Shown in pieces: positions 17,022 through 26,529 of a stretch of 64,000 nt of DNA. This DNA comes from Halobacillus shinanisalinarum (GTDB lineage: Bacteria > Bacillota > Bacilli > Bacillales > Halobacillaceae): contig NZ_CP095074.1 of the NCBI RefSeq assembly GCF_022919835.1, positions 372,001 through 436,000 on the forward strand, read 5' to 3'. Every line of letters starts with the position of its first letter. Positions within the stretch are counted from its first letter, which is position 1. Below the pieces are notes generated by a model. It was not told the origin of the DNA and did no database searches. It saw nothing but the letters and a program-made list of their open reading frames with translations. A program made the position numbers and the translations under genes.

Positions 17022-17047
17022 AAGCCACTGTTATTACACAGTGGCTT
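17022..17047. terminator. bidirectional terminator, sigK / yrhC
   Basis: AAGCCACTGT (17022-17031) and ACAGTGGCTT (17038-17047) form a perfect 10-bp stem between the convergent genes. Confidence 0.75.
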
Positions 17048-17275
17048 CTATTCCTCAAGTAAATGCTGACGTAACTTCTTAAGCTTTAGTACAAATCCAA
17101 ACGCTGCACTTAACAACCCAGCAATCATGATTAGTAGATAAAGGTAAGCTTGAGAATGGTATTCATAGATACTAATGAGTACGCCAATATATAAATAACT
17201 GCTTAATATGAGTAGAGTTAAGGTAAATCGCTTATAATCTGCAATTTTGCTCTCAATCCATTCGGTAGACTTCAA
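17048..17275 (-). CDS. yrhC: YrhC family membrane protein
   Basis: This 75-residue protein has a charged N-terminus and two hydrophobic helices (about 17-38 and 43-64) with a basic tail, matching YrhC, a small protein encoded downstream of mtnN in Bacillus. Its role is unknown. The start is TTG, supported by a strong AGGAGGTGG directly upstream. It is probably co-transcribed with yrrS and mtnN. Confidence 0.75.
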   Translation of the reverse strand: MKSTEWIESKIADYKRFTLTLLILSSYLYIGVLISIYEYHSQAYLYLLIMIAGLLSAAFGFVLKLKKLRQHLLEE

Positions 17276-17340
17276 TTATGCCACCTCCTGTATGTGCTCA
17301 TTTTAACACATATGGAATTGAAAAAAGGTGGTAATTTTTG

Positions 17341-18033
17341 TTAGTCTAGCGATGTAAGCATCTCCATAATCATCGTCGCGGCATTCTCCGCAGCTTTCGG
17401 AAGGAACTGATCAAATGAAATGGAAGATTCCTTACCGGCTATATCTGACAAGGCGCGTATAACAACGAATGGCGTGTTGTATTTATAGCATACTTGCGCA
17501 ATTGCTGCCGCCTCCATTTCTGCAGCAATCATTTCAGGAAATTTACCGCGTACAAAACTCACGCGAGCTTCCTCCTGCATGAAGGAATCACCCGTGGCAA
17601 TAATTCCTTTCTTGGCTTTAGAGTCCGTTTTCTTTACCGCATCCATTGCTTTTTCCATCAATGATGAATCTGCTGGGTACATGGCAGGAAGACCTGGAAC
17701 TTGACCATACTCATACTGAAAAGCAGTCACATCAACATCATGGTGAGTGACAAGGGAAGAAATGACGAGATCTCCGACTTCTAGTTCCTTTGCGAAACCC
17801 CCGGCTGACCCTGTATTAATCACTTGATCAATGGTAAAACGCTCATGCAAAATGGTCGTTGCAATTGCAGCGTTCACTTTACCAATTCCTGACTGTAAGA
17901 GCACAACGGATTTTTGGCAAAGCTCGCCTTCTATAAATTTACTTCCAGCAACGTCAACCGTTTGATTGATTTTCATCTTGCTCTTTAGCAATTCTATTTC
18001 TTCATCCATTGCTCCAATAATTCCGATTGCCAT
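17341..18033 (-). CDS. mtnN: 5'-methylthioadenosine/S-adenosylhomocysteine nucleosidase
   Basis: MtnN hydrolyses methylthioadenosine and S-adenosylhomocysteine to adenine and the thiopentose, clearing methyltransferase by-products and feeding methionine salvage. The 230-residue protein begins MAIGIIGAMDEEIELL with the conserved Glu near 12; GSAGGF near 77 and the catalytic Asp in ALSDIAG near 197 are present, along with the MEAAAIA substrate motif near 173. It is 17 bp downstream of yrrS. Confidence 0.95.
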   Translation of the reverse strand: MAIGIIGAMDEEIELLKSKMKINQTVDVAGSKFIEGELCQKSVVLLQSGIGKVNAAIATTILHERFTIDQVINTGSAGGFAKELEVGDLVISSLVTHHDVDVTAFQYEYGQVPGLPAMYPADSSLMEKAMDAVKKTDSKAKKGIIATGDSFMQEEARVSFVRGKFPEMIAAEMEAAAIAQVCYKYNTPFVVIRALSDIAGKESSISFDQFLPKAAENAATMIMEMLTSLD

Positions 18034-18050
18034 AATTTAGCTCTCCTTGT

Positions 18051-18731
18051 TTACTGATAAGGGTTACTTGCTAGCTCTTCTACTTTAATTGGTTTATAAC
18101 CTGCACCTTCTGTCCAGTGTATATAAACACGATACGTCTGCTGCTGCGCTTTATCTGAGACAGTGGCCTCTACTTTCTGCGCTCCGCCCCCGTTTTCTAC
18201 TCGCCAGGCAATCATGTTGCCTGTATCGATTGAAGTAGCTTTACTTGCAGCTTGTAAGATTTCTTGCCAATCCTGAGATGATTTTTCATATGTGACCGTA
18301 TGATTTCCATCAGTTTCCTGTTCTGTTTGTACAGGTTCCCAGTCCTTTTTAACTACACGTTCAACATTTTCTTTATCACTTTCCTCAACGACAGCATCTT
18401 TCTCTTTAGCTTTTTCAGCTTCTTTATCTTCTTTAGCTTGCTTATCTTGTTTTTCTTTATCGCTAGATTTACCAGAAGAATCACTTTCCTGATCCGTTTG
18501 TTCGTCTGTTATGACGTTAAGCTCTTCTTGGGAAGAATCCTTATTAGATTGTTGCTCTCCAGATGACGGTTCAGATGCGGTTTGCCCGCCGCTGCCACCA
18601 AAAATAAACAGAGCAATAAATGCAACTAGCAATAGTGCACCTGCACCTGCCAGCCACGTAATTAGTTTCGTTCCTTTTCTCCTTTTTTCGAAACGATTTG
18701 ATCTTGAATTAGAAGGCCCTTGTTTAGGCAT
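18051..18731 (-). CDS. yrrS: YrrS family membrane protein (DUF1510)
   Basis: This 226-residue protein has a basic N-terminus, one membrane helix (about 24-46), a long Glu/Lys/Ser-rich linker (about 50-130) and a C-terminal DUF1510 domain ending in YIHWTEGAGYKPIKVEEL. It matches YrrS of B. subtilis, encoded next to a penicillin-binding protein gene there and not well characterised. The ATG at 18731 has AGGAGG 8 bases upstream; earlier in-frame starts would place that ribosome site inside the coding region. Confidence 0.8.
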   Translation of the reverse strand: MPKQGPSNSRSNRFEKRRKGTKLITWLAGAGALLLVAFIALFIFGGSGGQTASEPSSGEQQSNKDSSQEELNVITDEQTDQESDSSGKSSDKEKQDKQAKEDKEAEKAKEKDAVVEESDKENVERVVKKDWEPVQTEQETDGNHTVTYEKSSQDWQEILQAASKATSIDTGNMIAWRVENGGGAQKVEATVSDKAQQQTYRVYIHWTEGAGYKPIKVEELASNPYQ

Positions 18732-18827
18732 AGTTTCTTCCTCCTCCTTTACCTTTCCCATTATACAATACCACCTATAGGTCACCAACCCAATAAAAGT
18801 CACATTTCACATTCAAATATAAGAGAA

Positions 18828-19003
18828 TGTTCAAAAAGTCACCAAATGATAAACGGCGAATGTCTTCGTTGCTAGATTTTTTCCGGCCCCCACGTATGAA
18901 AGGGCATATGCTGTGGTCCTCAAAACTTACGCGCCTCGAACTTCTTGCGACGCACAAGGAACGTGCTCGTGTCGACGTTCTCATTCGTCAACTTTTTTGA
19001 ACA
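18828..19003. mobile_element. MITE-like element with terminal inverted repeats
   Basis: A 176-bp segment between yrrS and greA is bounded by TGTTCAAAAAGTCACC and an imperfect reverse complement, of which the outer ten bases are identical. It contains no convincing gene and several internal inverted stretches, and its base composition differs from neighbouring spacers. It looks like a non-autonomous repeat element; no flanking target duplication is obvious. Only one copy is in this window, so the call rests on structure. Confidence 0.5.
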
Positions 19004-19013
19004 CACACTATAA

Positions 19014-19042
19014 GAAAAAAGACAGGGAGCCCCCTGCCTTGC
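19014..19042 (-). terminator. intrinsic terminator of greA
   Basis: On the minus strand AGGCAGGG pairs with CCCTGTCT (one G-T pair) and is followed by TTTTTC, just after the greA stop codon. Confidence 0.8.
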
Positions 19043-19046
19043 TTTC

Positions 19047-19529
19047 TTATTTAGTTGTAACGGAAATTATTTTCACATCTAATTCGCCGCCCGGGGTAAC
19101 AACAGCTACTTGATCCCCTACTTCATGACCAATCAAGCTTTGGGCCATTGGTGAGTCGTTGCTAATTTTCCCTTCAAAAGGATCAGCCTCAGCGCTTCCT
19201 ACGATCGTATACGTTTCCTCATCTCCATCTGGAAGCTCTTGAAAAGTAACCGATTTACCCATGGACACCATGTCAGGGTTATCGTTATCGTTTTCAATAA
19301 TAACCGCATGACGAATCATATTTTCGACTTGCTGGATTCTGGATTCTACAAATGCCTGCTCGTCCTTCGCAGCATCGTACTCCGAGTTCTCGGATAAATC
19401 TCCAAATCCCCTTGCTTCTTTAATGCGTTCGACTACCTCTTTTCGACGTTCATTTTTTAAATGCTCAAGTTCCTCTTGAAGCTTTACTTTACCTTCTGCT
19501 GTCATATAAAAGCTTTTCTCTTGTGCCAT
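19047..19529 (-). CDS. greA: transcription elongation factor GreA
   Basis: GreA rescues backtracked RNA polymerase by stimulating transcript cleavage. The 160-residue protein has the N-terminal coiled coil (about 1-75) with the acidic tip [13 protein letters not shown] (about 43-55) and a C-terminal globular domain (SIVGHEVGD-like region, here SLIGHEVGD near 135). I chose the ATG at 19529, 10 bases after GGAG, over a TTG two codons earlier. Confidence 0.96.
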   Translation of the reverse strand: MAQEKSFYMTAEGKVKLQEELEHLKNERRKEVVERIKEARGFGDLSENSEYDAAKDEQAFVESRIQQVENMIRHAVIIENDNDNPDMVSMGKSVTFQELPDGDEETYTIVGSAEADPFEGKISNDSPMAQSLIGHEVGDQVAVVTPGGELDVKIISVTTK

Positions 19530-19691
19530 TTCCAATACACTCCTCTTTCAGACAATAAATGACCGTTATCCCTGAATATAATGAAATGAGCGGTACTTGA
19601 AGTACGCTCATTAGATAACTAATATAGTGTATCTGGGACATAGGTTCTCTAGAACTTCTATCATGAACTATGCCAGATATCTTATAAATTT

Positions 19692-20345
19692 TCAACTATT
19701 TTCTTTGCTTAGCTTTTGCCCTTTCTCAAACAAAACAGTTTGGATCTTCGTAGCCATCAAGTCAATCGCTACATGGTTTTGTCCACCTTCTGGTATGATC
19801 AAGTCTGCATATCGCTTCGTTGGCTCAACAAATTGCAGGTGCATAGGACGAACTACAGTAGTATATTGCTCAATAACAGAATCTAGTGTGCGGCCACGTT
19901 CATTAATATCACGCAGCATCCTCCGAATAATTCGGACGTCCGCATCTGTGTCAACGAAAACCTTGATATCCATTAAATCACGTAAACGATCATCCTCTAG
20001 TACTAAAATCCCCTCAACAATAATAACCTCTTTTGGCTCGATATGAATTGTTTCGTCTGAGCGTGTATGCATTTTATAATCATATACTGGCTTTGAAACT
20101 GATTTTTGCTGGATTAAATCCTTGAGGTGCTCGATTAGTAAATCATTATCAAAAGCTAAGGGATGGTCGTAATTTGTCTTCAGCCTTTCTTCTAACGGTA
20201 GATGACTTTGATCCTTATAATAATAATCTTGCTCCACCATAAGTATTGTTTTATCAGCAAAGCGCTGAATAATAGATCGGGTTACACTCGTTTTACCGGA
20301 GCCTGTCCCTCCGGCTACACCAATTACAACAGGTTTATCATTCAT
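19692..20345 (-). CDS. udk: uridine kinase
   Basis: Udk phosphorylates uridine and cytidine to the monophosphates in pyrimidine salvage. The 217-residue protein has the P-loop [10 protein letters not shown] near 11-20, a Walker B-like EGILVLED segment and a YDHPLAFD substrate motif. The ATG at 20345 is preferred because AAAGGAG lies upstream and the family start is this methionine. In B. subtilis two U32 peptidase genes (yrrN, yrrO) separate udk from yrrM; they are absent here. Confidence 0.95.
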   Translation of the reverse strand: MNDKPVVIGVAGGTGSGKTSVTRSIIQRFADKTILMVEQDYYYKDQSHLPLEERLKTNYDHPLAFDNDLLIEHLKDLIQQKSVSKPVYDYKMHTRSDETIHIEPKEVIIVEGILVLEDDRLRDLMDIKVFVDTDADVRIIRRMLRDINERGRTLDSVIEQYTTVVRPMHLQFVEPTKRYADLIIPEGGQNHVAIDLMATKIQTVLFEKGQKLSKENS

Positions 20346-20388
20346 GCTGATGGGTTCTCCTTTCATGTCAGGGAAAATCAGTTTTCAT

Positions 20389-21027
20389 CTATTTCTTATG
20401 GTTCTTCACAGTAACGGCTACACCATCACCAATCGGTACAATCGATGTATGGTAGTTTTCTTGAGAGGTTAACCATTGATTAAAGTCACGAATTTTTGCA
20501 GCCAACTTTGCCATACGTCCTGAAGCTTCATGGTTATTAGCCACATATCCCTTGAACAAGACGTTGTCTGACACAATCATGCCGTCCTCTGACAGAAGTG
20601 GTGCATACAAATGAAAGAATTCTTCATATTTGCCTTTGGCTGCATCAATAAAAATTAAATCGAATGGAGCTGCCTGACTTACCTGTTCCTTCAATTCAAG
20701 AGCATCGCCACAAAGAATGTTGATGTGTTGTTCTGCTTGAAACTTGCTTATATTTTCAACAGCTTGCTGATAACGTTCAGTATCTCTTTCAATAGTTGTG
20801 ATGGAACTTTCAGGAGCAGCTTCGAGCATTCTTAAAGCAGAGTAGCCAATCGCAGTCCCAATTTCAAGCATGGTTTGCGGCTTGTTTAATCGAATGAGCT
20901 GCATTAAAAAGTCAATTCCAAGTGGCTCCATGATCGGCACACCTTGCTTGTGTCCCTCATGTTCCAATTGTTCTATCTCTTTTGATGGTGTAGATAGTAA
21001 CGAACGTAAATATGCATCCTGTTCCAT
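20389..21027 (-). CDS. yrrM: O-methyltransferase, YrrM/TrmR family
   Basis: This 212-residue class I O-methyltransferase carries the SAM-binding block MLEIGTAIGYSALRM (about 53-67) and the metal-type motif FIDAAKGKYEEFF (about 127-139) with DNVLFKG after it. B. subtilis YrrM (TrmR) methylates 5-hydroxyuridine in tRNA; this function is likely here by homology and order. It is 43 bp upstream of udk on the same strand. Confidence 0.88.
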   Translation of the reverse strand: MEQDAYLRSLLSTPSKEIEQLEHEGHKQGVPIMEPLGIDFLMQLIRLNKPQTMLEIGTAIGYSALRMLEAAPESSITTIERDTERYQQAVENISKFQAEQHINILCGDALELKEQVSQAAPFDLIFIDAAKGKYEEFFHLYAPLLSEDGMIVSDNVLFKGYVANNHEASGRMAKLAAKIRDFNQWLTSQENYHTSIVPIGDGVAVTVKNHKK

Positions 21028-21092
21028 TTAATGCCGGCCCCTTTCCTGCTGGACAATCCCATTTACAACCCTATTATTTTAACACAAACAAA

Positions 21093-21128
21093 GGAAGGAA
21101 TGCGAGTCGTTATTCCGCACTCCTTCCC
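21093..21128 (-). terminator. intrinsic terminator of mltG
   Basis: GGAAGGAATGCG (21093-21104) pairs with CGCACTCCTTCC (21117-21128) with one mismatch; on the minus strand a T-rich tract follows. It starts directly after the mltG stop. Confidence 0.8.
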
Positions 21129-21132
21129 TATC

Positions 21133-22263
21133 CTATTCTCCTGATATATGTTCTGCTTTAAGTTTGTTATGCTTTTCTAAAGTTTTTGAGTAATAGATGT
21201 TGCCGTCCCCGTCTGCTAGGAAATACAGATAATCCGATTCAATAGGATTAGCCGCAGCGGCCATTGAGTTCTTATGAAAGCTTGATATCGGGCCGACAGG
21301 GAGTTTTTTTACATGGTATGTGTTATATGGTGATTCAACTTCTAAGTCCTTGTAGAGCACTCGATCTTTATGCTCACCCAGTGCATAAAGGACAGTCGGG
21401 TCTGTCTGCAACTTCATACCTTTTTCAATTCGATTGTAAAAGACACCCGCAATTTTCCTTCTATTTTCTTTTGTCTTCGCTTCATTTTCGAGCAATGATG
21501 CCATTGTTATCACTTGGTGAATGGTCATTCCTTCATCTGAATTCAGTTTATTTAACGCATCACGGTAAGGCAAGACAACTTCCTCTGTTCGTTTAATCAT
21601 TTTATTAACAATTTGTTCAATGCTTGGATCCTCTATATAAAAGTTATAGGTGGAAGCAAATAAATAGCCTTCAAGAGGATAACGAATCTCCTGCTTCAAG
21701 ATGACTTCATCCAGTAAAGCTGGATGCTGTTCAATCAGTTGACTGACATACTTACTATCATTTACTTTTTTCATAAATTCTTCTTTTGTAAAATCAAGTT
21801 TCTTAGCATATGAGGCGGCTATTTGTTCTAAGGTATATCCTTCAGGGATCGTCACACTAAATACAGGGTCTTTCCTTACTTTTCCTGTTTTTAATGATGC
21901 AACAATTTCATCAAGTGTCATCGCTGAGGTAAATTGATACTCTCCTGCTTGAAAGCCTGTCTCATTTTTAAACTTTGTATAAAATCTAAAAATGAGAGCA
22001 TTGTTTATCACCTGATTTTCTTCTAGGATTTTTGCAATTTGTGAGTTCGAGGACCCGAGAGGAATTTCAATATTTTTTTGAGTTTCATCGTCAGGGTCTA
22101 CGGGTTGTAATGCATGATTTACGTAAAAATATCCTGATATGCCCCCTATTAGAAGGACGATTACTATAGTAGTTAATACAACCGCAACAATCTTGCGGAC
22201 TGTACTCGCTTCTTCATTACGCTTTTTAATTCGCTCTTTATACTTCTGCTTAAAATCAGACAA
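21133..22263 (-). CDS. mltG: endolytic murein transglycosylase MltG
   Basis: MltG cleaves nascent peptidoglycan strands in the cell membrane. The 376-residue protein has a basic cytoplasmic start, one membrane helix (about 25-47), a LysM-like part and the YceG catalytic domain with the key Glu in ASLLENEAKT (near 260) and the QTDPTVLYAL motif (near 287). I prefer the TTG at 22263, 7 bases after AGGAGG; an ATG at 22281 is possible but overlaps that ribosome site. Confidence 0.93.
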   Translation of the reverse strand: MSDFKQKYKERIKKRNEEASTVRKIVAVVLTTIVIVLLIGGISGYFYVNHALQPVDPDDETQKNIEIPLGSSNSQIAKILEENQVINNALIFRFYTKFKNETGFQAGEYQFTSAMTLDEIVASLKTGKVRKDPVFSVTIPEGYTLEQIAASYAKKLDFTKEEFMKKVNDSKYVSQLIEQHPALLDEVILKQEIRYPLEGYLFASTYNFYIEDPSIEQIVNKMIKRTEEVVLPYRDALNKLNSDEGMTIHQVITMASLLENEAKTKENRRKIAGVFYNRIEKGMKLQTDPTVLYALGEHKDRVLYKDLEVESPYNTYHVKKLPVGPISSFHKNSMAAAANPIESDYLYFLADGDGNIYYSKTLEKHNKLKAEHISGE

Positions 22264-22329
22264 CGATGCTCCTCCTTCCATCCGCTACATTATACTACAA
22301 TTTACGAGTTATTTTCCATATCTTCACAC

Positions 22330-22359
22330 AATATACACGATAAACAACGCTTAATGCAA
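22330..22359 (-). promoter_or_regulatory. candidate promoter of mltG
   Basis: On the minus strand TTGCAT (22354-22359), an 18-base spacer and TATATT (22330-22335) match a vegetative promoter. It lies about 65 bp before the mltG start and downstream of the terminator of the previous operon. Confidence 0.55.
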
Positions 22360-22458
22360 TACATTCAAAAATGTGCGTTTATTACCGAAATGTTCTGTTG
22401 CATTATGGAAGTGAGTGATTTATGTATTTTAGAATCCACACCACTAAGTAAAATAAAA

Positions 22459-22489
22459 ACAGCCTCTAGCAAATTTGCTTAGAGGCTGT
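22459..22489 (-). terminator. intrinsic terminator of the alaS-yrzL-ruvX-yrzB operon
   Basis: ACAGCCTCTA and TAGAGGCTGT form the base of a long hairpin with an A/T top; on the minus strand it runs into TTTTTATTTT. Confidence 0.85.
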
Positions 22490-22500
22490 AAAAGTTAAAA

Positions 22501-22785
22501 TTAAGTTAAGTCTTCTTCTGTTAAGGTATTTAACATTTCCTCAACCATTTCCCACTCTTCGTCTGATTCTATTTGGTAGAGAGATAAATCGTCCTCTTCA
22601 TTCCCTTTTTCTTCATATCGGAATGCAAAAACTTCTACCTCATCTCCCTCTTTTTGCTCTGCTGGTACTACAGCAATGTACGAATGACCTGTTTGTTCAA
22701 CGTCAAAAGTGAACAACACCTCAAATAAATGCTCTTCCCCATTTTCATCAGGGATAATGATACGTTCTTCTTTTTCTAATGCCAT
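22501..22785 (-). CDS. yrzB: YrzB family protein (DUF1292)
   Basis: This 94-residue acidic protein belongs to DUF1292. The N-terminal KEERIIIPDENGEEHLFEV and the central FAFRYEEKG stretch are typical; no catalytic residues are apparent. Its role is unknown, but the order yrzL-ruvX-yrzB is highly conserved in Firmicutes. An AAGGAGG site precedes the ATG. Confidence 0.88.
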   Translation of the reverse strand: MALEKEERIIIPDENGEEHLFEVLFTFDVEQTGHSYIAVVPAEQKEGDEVEVFAFRYEEKGNEEDDLSLYQIESDEEWEMVEEMLNTLTEEDLT

Positions 22786-22799
22786 CTTGTCGTCCTCCT

Positions 22800-23216
22800 T
22801 TATTGTTTTGAATCTAAATAGCTCTGTAATATGATTACAGCAGCCATTTTATCAATGACTTTTTTTCTTTTTTGACGACTTACATCAGCATCGAGTAAGA
22901 CGCGCTCTGCAGCCATGGTTGTTAGTCGTTCATCCCAGAGATGGACGACTAGTTTATACTCTTTTTCCAACCACTTTGCAAACCTTTGACTTGCTTCGCC
23001 GCGAGGACCAATTGACCCATTCATGTTTTTTGGAAGACCAACAATGGCTTCTGTCACGTCGTTTTCAACAATAACTTTCCGTAATGGCTCTTTGGCTGTC
23101 GTATAATTACGTTCATCCCATTTTAGAGTAGTCACCCCTTGAGCTGTCCACCCCATGGCATCAGATAAAGCGACACCAATTGTTTTCTCCCCCACATCTA
23201 AACCAATCTTCTTCAT
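22800..23216 (-). CDS. ruvX: RuvX/YqgF, pre-16S rRNA nuclease family
   Basis: This 138-residue RNase H-fold protein (YrrK in B. subtilis) is implicated in trimming the 16S rRNA 5' end, and in some species in Holliday junction processing. The first acidic motif is [13 protein letters not shown] (7-19), followed by [10 protein letters not shown] (near 63) and DERLTT (near 98). Its ATG overlaps the yrzL stop by one base (TAATG). Confidence 0.93.
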   Translation of the reverse strand: MKKIGLDVGEKTIGVALSDAMGWTAQGVTTLKWDERNYTTAKEPLRKVIVENDVTEAIVGLPKNMNGSIGPRGEASQRFAKWLEKEYKLVVHLWDERLTTMAAERVLLDADVSRQKRKKVIDKMAAVIILQSYLDSKQ

Positions 23217-23485
23217 TAAGCATCCCCGTTATTTTTTTCTAAATAAAACTTAACCAACTCTTCAATAAGCTCGTCCCGTTCCATTTTGCGTATGAGGTTT
23301 CTTGCGTCTTGATGGCGTGGAATATAGGCTGGATCACCCGAAAGCAAATAACCAACAATTTGATTGATTGGGTTATATCCTTTCTCCTGCAAGGAATTGT
23401 GTACAGATAGTAATACTGATCGTACATCCTCTTCAAAGGGCTCCTCTGAGAAATTAAAACGCATTGTTTTGTCCATTGAACTCAT
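23216..23485 (-). CDS. yrzL: IreB family regulatory phosphoprotein (YrzL)
   Basis: This 89-residue protein is a DUF965/IreB family member; in Enterococcus IreB is phosphorylated by the kinase IreK and affects cephalosporin resistance. The core [20 protein letters not shown] (about 37-56) and [18 protein letters not shown] are the family signature. The ATG at 23485 follows GAGGTG; the longer frame would include that site. It lies between alaS and ruvX. Confidence 0.9.
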   Translation of the reverse strand: MSSMDKTMRFNFSEEPFEEDVRSVLLSVHNSLQEKGYNPINQIVGYLLSGDPAYIPRHQDARNLIRKMERDELIEELVKFYLEKNNGDA

Positions 23486-23550
23486 TTTACAGTCACCTCG
23501 CACTTATTAGTATTACCTCCATTATATACCTATTTGGAAGATTGTAAAAA

Positions 23551-26186
23551 CTAGACGGTATGATTTACATATTCTTTGGCAAAATGTAAGGCTTCTGGTA
23601 TCTTTCCTGCGTCTTTTCCTCCGGCTTGGGCCATATCAGGTCGTCCACCGCCGCCACCGCCACAAATAGAGGCAGCTTGTTTAATCAATTGACCGGCATG
23701 ATAACCTTTTTCGATTAAGTCTTGTGAAACTCCTGCAATCAATTGAACTTTCTCTTCATTTGGTGTGGCAAGCAGGATAATTCCTGATCCAATTTTCTGC
23801 TTCAAGTCATCGACCATTGACCGAAGTGCATTCATATCTTTAACATCTACTTGTTTAGCCAGAACATTCACGCCGTTTACATTTTCGACTTCATCGAGAA
23901 TTGTGGAAGCTTCCATGTTAGAAATTTTTGTCGACAAGGACTCATTCTCACGTTGAAGATTTTTCATTTCCTGATGCAGGACTTGGATACGTTCAGGAAC
24001 TGTGTCCGGTTTTGTTTTTAGTAATGAGCCTGCTTCCTTCAACAAGGATTCTCTGCCGCTCATGTACTGATAGGCACCTTTTGCTGTGACAGCTTCCATT
24101 CTTCGCGTCCCTGCTCCTATACCTGATTCGCTGACTATTTTAAACAGACCTATTTCAGCGGTATTGTCGACATGACAGCCACCACAAAGCTCGAGGCTGT
24201 AGTCACCAATCTCAACAATACGTACTTCTGATCCATACTTTTCGCCAAATAAAGCCATGGCTCCTTTTTCTTTAGCTTCTTGAAGAGTAGTATAAGCAAC
24301 AGAGACGGGAATGGATTGCCATATCCTCTCATTAACAGCCGCTTCAATTTGATCGATTTCATCATTTGACACAGAACCAAAATGGGAAAAGTCAAAGCGA
24401 AGGCGATCCGTCGCTACAAGAGAGCCTGCTTGATTAACATGGTTGCCTAACACATCTTTCAAGGCCTGGTGAAGTAAATGTGTCGCTGTATGGTTTTTAA
24501 CGATAAATCCACGTTTCCCTTTATTTACTTCCGCATAGACATGGTCACCTTTTGTTATGGTACCCTGCTTCACGTAGGCTTCATGCATGTTTTGGCCATT
24601 TGGAGCTTTCTGAACCGATGTAACCTCAAGAACAGCTTTGTCCGTTCTAATCGTGCCCTGATCCGCAATTTGCCCACCACTTTCAGCATAAAAAGGAGTT
24701 TGATCAAGGAAAAGATATACGGTGTCCCCTTCAGTTGCTTGTTCAGCAAAGTCTTTCCCTTTAATAAGTTCGGCAAGCTGTGCTTCTATTTTCAGCTGGT
24801 CGTATCCAACAAATTGACTCGCTACGTGTACATCACCAAGCACTCCTTCTTGCACTTGCATGCTACCAGACTTTTGACGAGCATTGCGAGCACGCTCTCT
24901 TTGCTTCGTCATCTCTGTTTGGAAACCTTCCTCATCAATGGTAAAACCAGCTTCGGCAATATATTCCTCCGTAAGCTCTTTCGGAAATCCATACGTATCA
25001 TACAGACGGAACACTTCCGAACCTGGAAAAACGTTGCTGCCTTTTTCCGTTTCCTGTTTCATAATCGTTGAAAGCATCGCTAAACCGTCATTTAAAGTTT
25101 CGTGGAAACGCTCTTCTTCTGTACGAATGACATTTTGAATAAATTCTTGTTTCTGCTTCACTTCTGGATAAAAGTCATTCATTATGATCGCTACTTCTGG
25201 TACGAGCTTATACATAAATGGTTCATCAATACCAATTTGTTTAGCAAATCTTACAGCTCGACGCAGCAAACGGCGCAGCACGTATCCCCTACCTTCATTT
25301 GAAGGCAAAGCTCCATCACTTACGGCAAAGGTTACTGTGCGCATATGGTCAGCAATCACCCTGAATGCCGCATCATATTCTGTATTCTTTCCATACTTAT
25401 ATCCAGAGATCGATTCTGCAGCCTCGATAATCGGCATAAATAGATCTGTTTCAAAGTTGGTCGGCGTATCTTGAATAACGCTCACCATCCGCTCGAGTCC
25501 CAACCCTGTATCAATATTCTTTTTCGGAAGCGGTGTGTACGTATCATCAGGATTATGGTTGAATTGTGAAAACACTAGATTCCATATTTCAAGGTAGCGC
25601 TCATTCTCGCCCCAGGATACAATTCTGGATCTGAGGGATCACTCCCATAAGCTTCTCCGCGATCATAGAAGATTTCCGTATTTGGGCCACTTGGGCCTTC
25701 TCCGATATCCCAGAAGTTTTCTTCTAAGCGAATGATCCTTTCTTCTGCGACCCCAATTTGGTCCTTCCACAATGAATAAGCCTCATCGTCCTCAGGGTGA
25801 ACAGTGACAGACAACTTCTCAGGATCAAAACCGATCCACTGACGGCTTGTTAAGAATTCCCACCCCCAGGCCATCGCCTCTTCTTTAAAATAATCACCGA
25901 TAGAAAAGTTGCCTAGCATTTCAAAAAAAGTATGGTGGCGAGCTGTAAAGCCTACATTTTCAATATCATTCGTACGAATTGACTTTTGAGCATTAACGAT
26001 TCGCGGGTTATCAGGAATAACACGGCCATCAAAGTATTTTTTTAACGTGGCTACCCCACTGTTAATCCATAAAAGTGAAGGATCTTCATGTGGAACGAGC
26101 GATGCACTTGGTTCTACGCTGTGCCCTTTTTCTTTAAAAAAATCTAAAAACATTTGTCGTACATCAGCTGAAGTTAATGATTTCAT
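23551..26186 (-). CDS. alaS: alanine--tRNA ligase, with apparent frameshift
   Basis: AlaRS charges tRNA-Ala and edits mischarged Ser and Gly. The sequence appears as two frames: residues 1-199 (catalytic core with [25 protein letters not shown] motif, quoted in part FFEMLGNFS near 84) and the remainder, with the editing-domain zinc motif [21 protein letters not shown] and the C-terminal [15 protein letters not shown] region. They are separated by one missing base in the four-C run at 25610-25613; one extra base reads [19 protein letters not shown] and restores 878 residues, the normal length. Since the gene is essential, the break is most likely a sequence error. Confidence 0.93.
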
Positions 26187-26494
26187 TTTCTATACCTCCT
26201 GCATGTTGGGTCTTTAATTTATCTCTGTACAAACGAAAAACTCCCGTTCCTGCACTATGGCAGGGACGGGAGTTTTCGTTCCGCGGTACCACCCTGATTA
26301 TAAACAATCCTGATTGTCTATCACCTTAAACGCTCATAACGGTGCGTGTACCGGCGGGGATTAACCGCACTCAGGAATAGCTTTCAACAGAGCTTCTCTA
26401 GTACTTCTTTCAGCCTGTGGAAGTACCTCTCTACTAAAGGGGCTACTGTTTACTTAGTTCCCTCAATGTGTTCTTCGTTCATACAGTATTGATA
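26187..26494 (-). promoter_or_regulatory. T-box leader of alaS
   Basis: This untranslated leader senses uncharged tRNA-Ala. The T-box core AGGGTGGTACCGCGG lies at 26281-26295 and pairs with the acceptor end. A competing terminator stem (26237-26276, arms ACTCCCGT and ACGGGAGT) followed by five T residues lies just before alaS. Stem I has GTACTTC/GAAGTAC arms with the conserved GGCTGAAAG apex. On its 3' side, in GAGAAGCTCTGTT, the triplet GCT (26391-26393) is the likely specifier and is an Ala codon. Confidence 0.93.
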
Positions 26495-26500
26495 TGCGCT

Positions 26501-26529
26501 ATTATAGATAAGATCACATCATCTGTCAA
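26501..26529 (-). promoter_or_regulatory. promoter of the alaS leader
   Basis: A consensus vegetative promoter: TTGACA (26524-26529), a 17-base spacer and TATAAT (26501-26506). The -35 hexamer overlaps the stop codon of the upstream yrrI gene. Confidence 0.88.

Noticed and set aside
18775..18984. A 69-codon ORF across the spacer between yrrS and greA
   Set aside because: It runs through the MITE-like element, has no ribosome site and encodes an Arg/Ser-rich sequence with no family resemblance.
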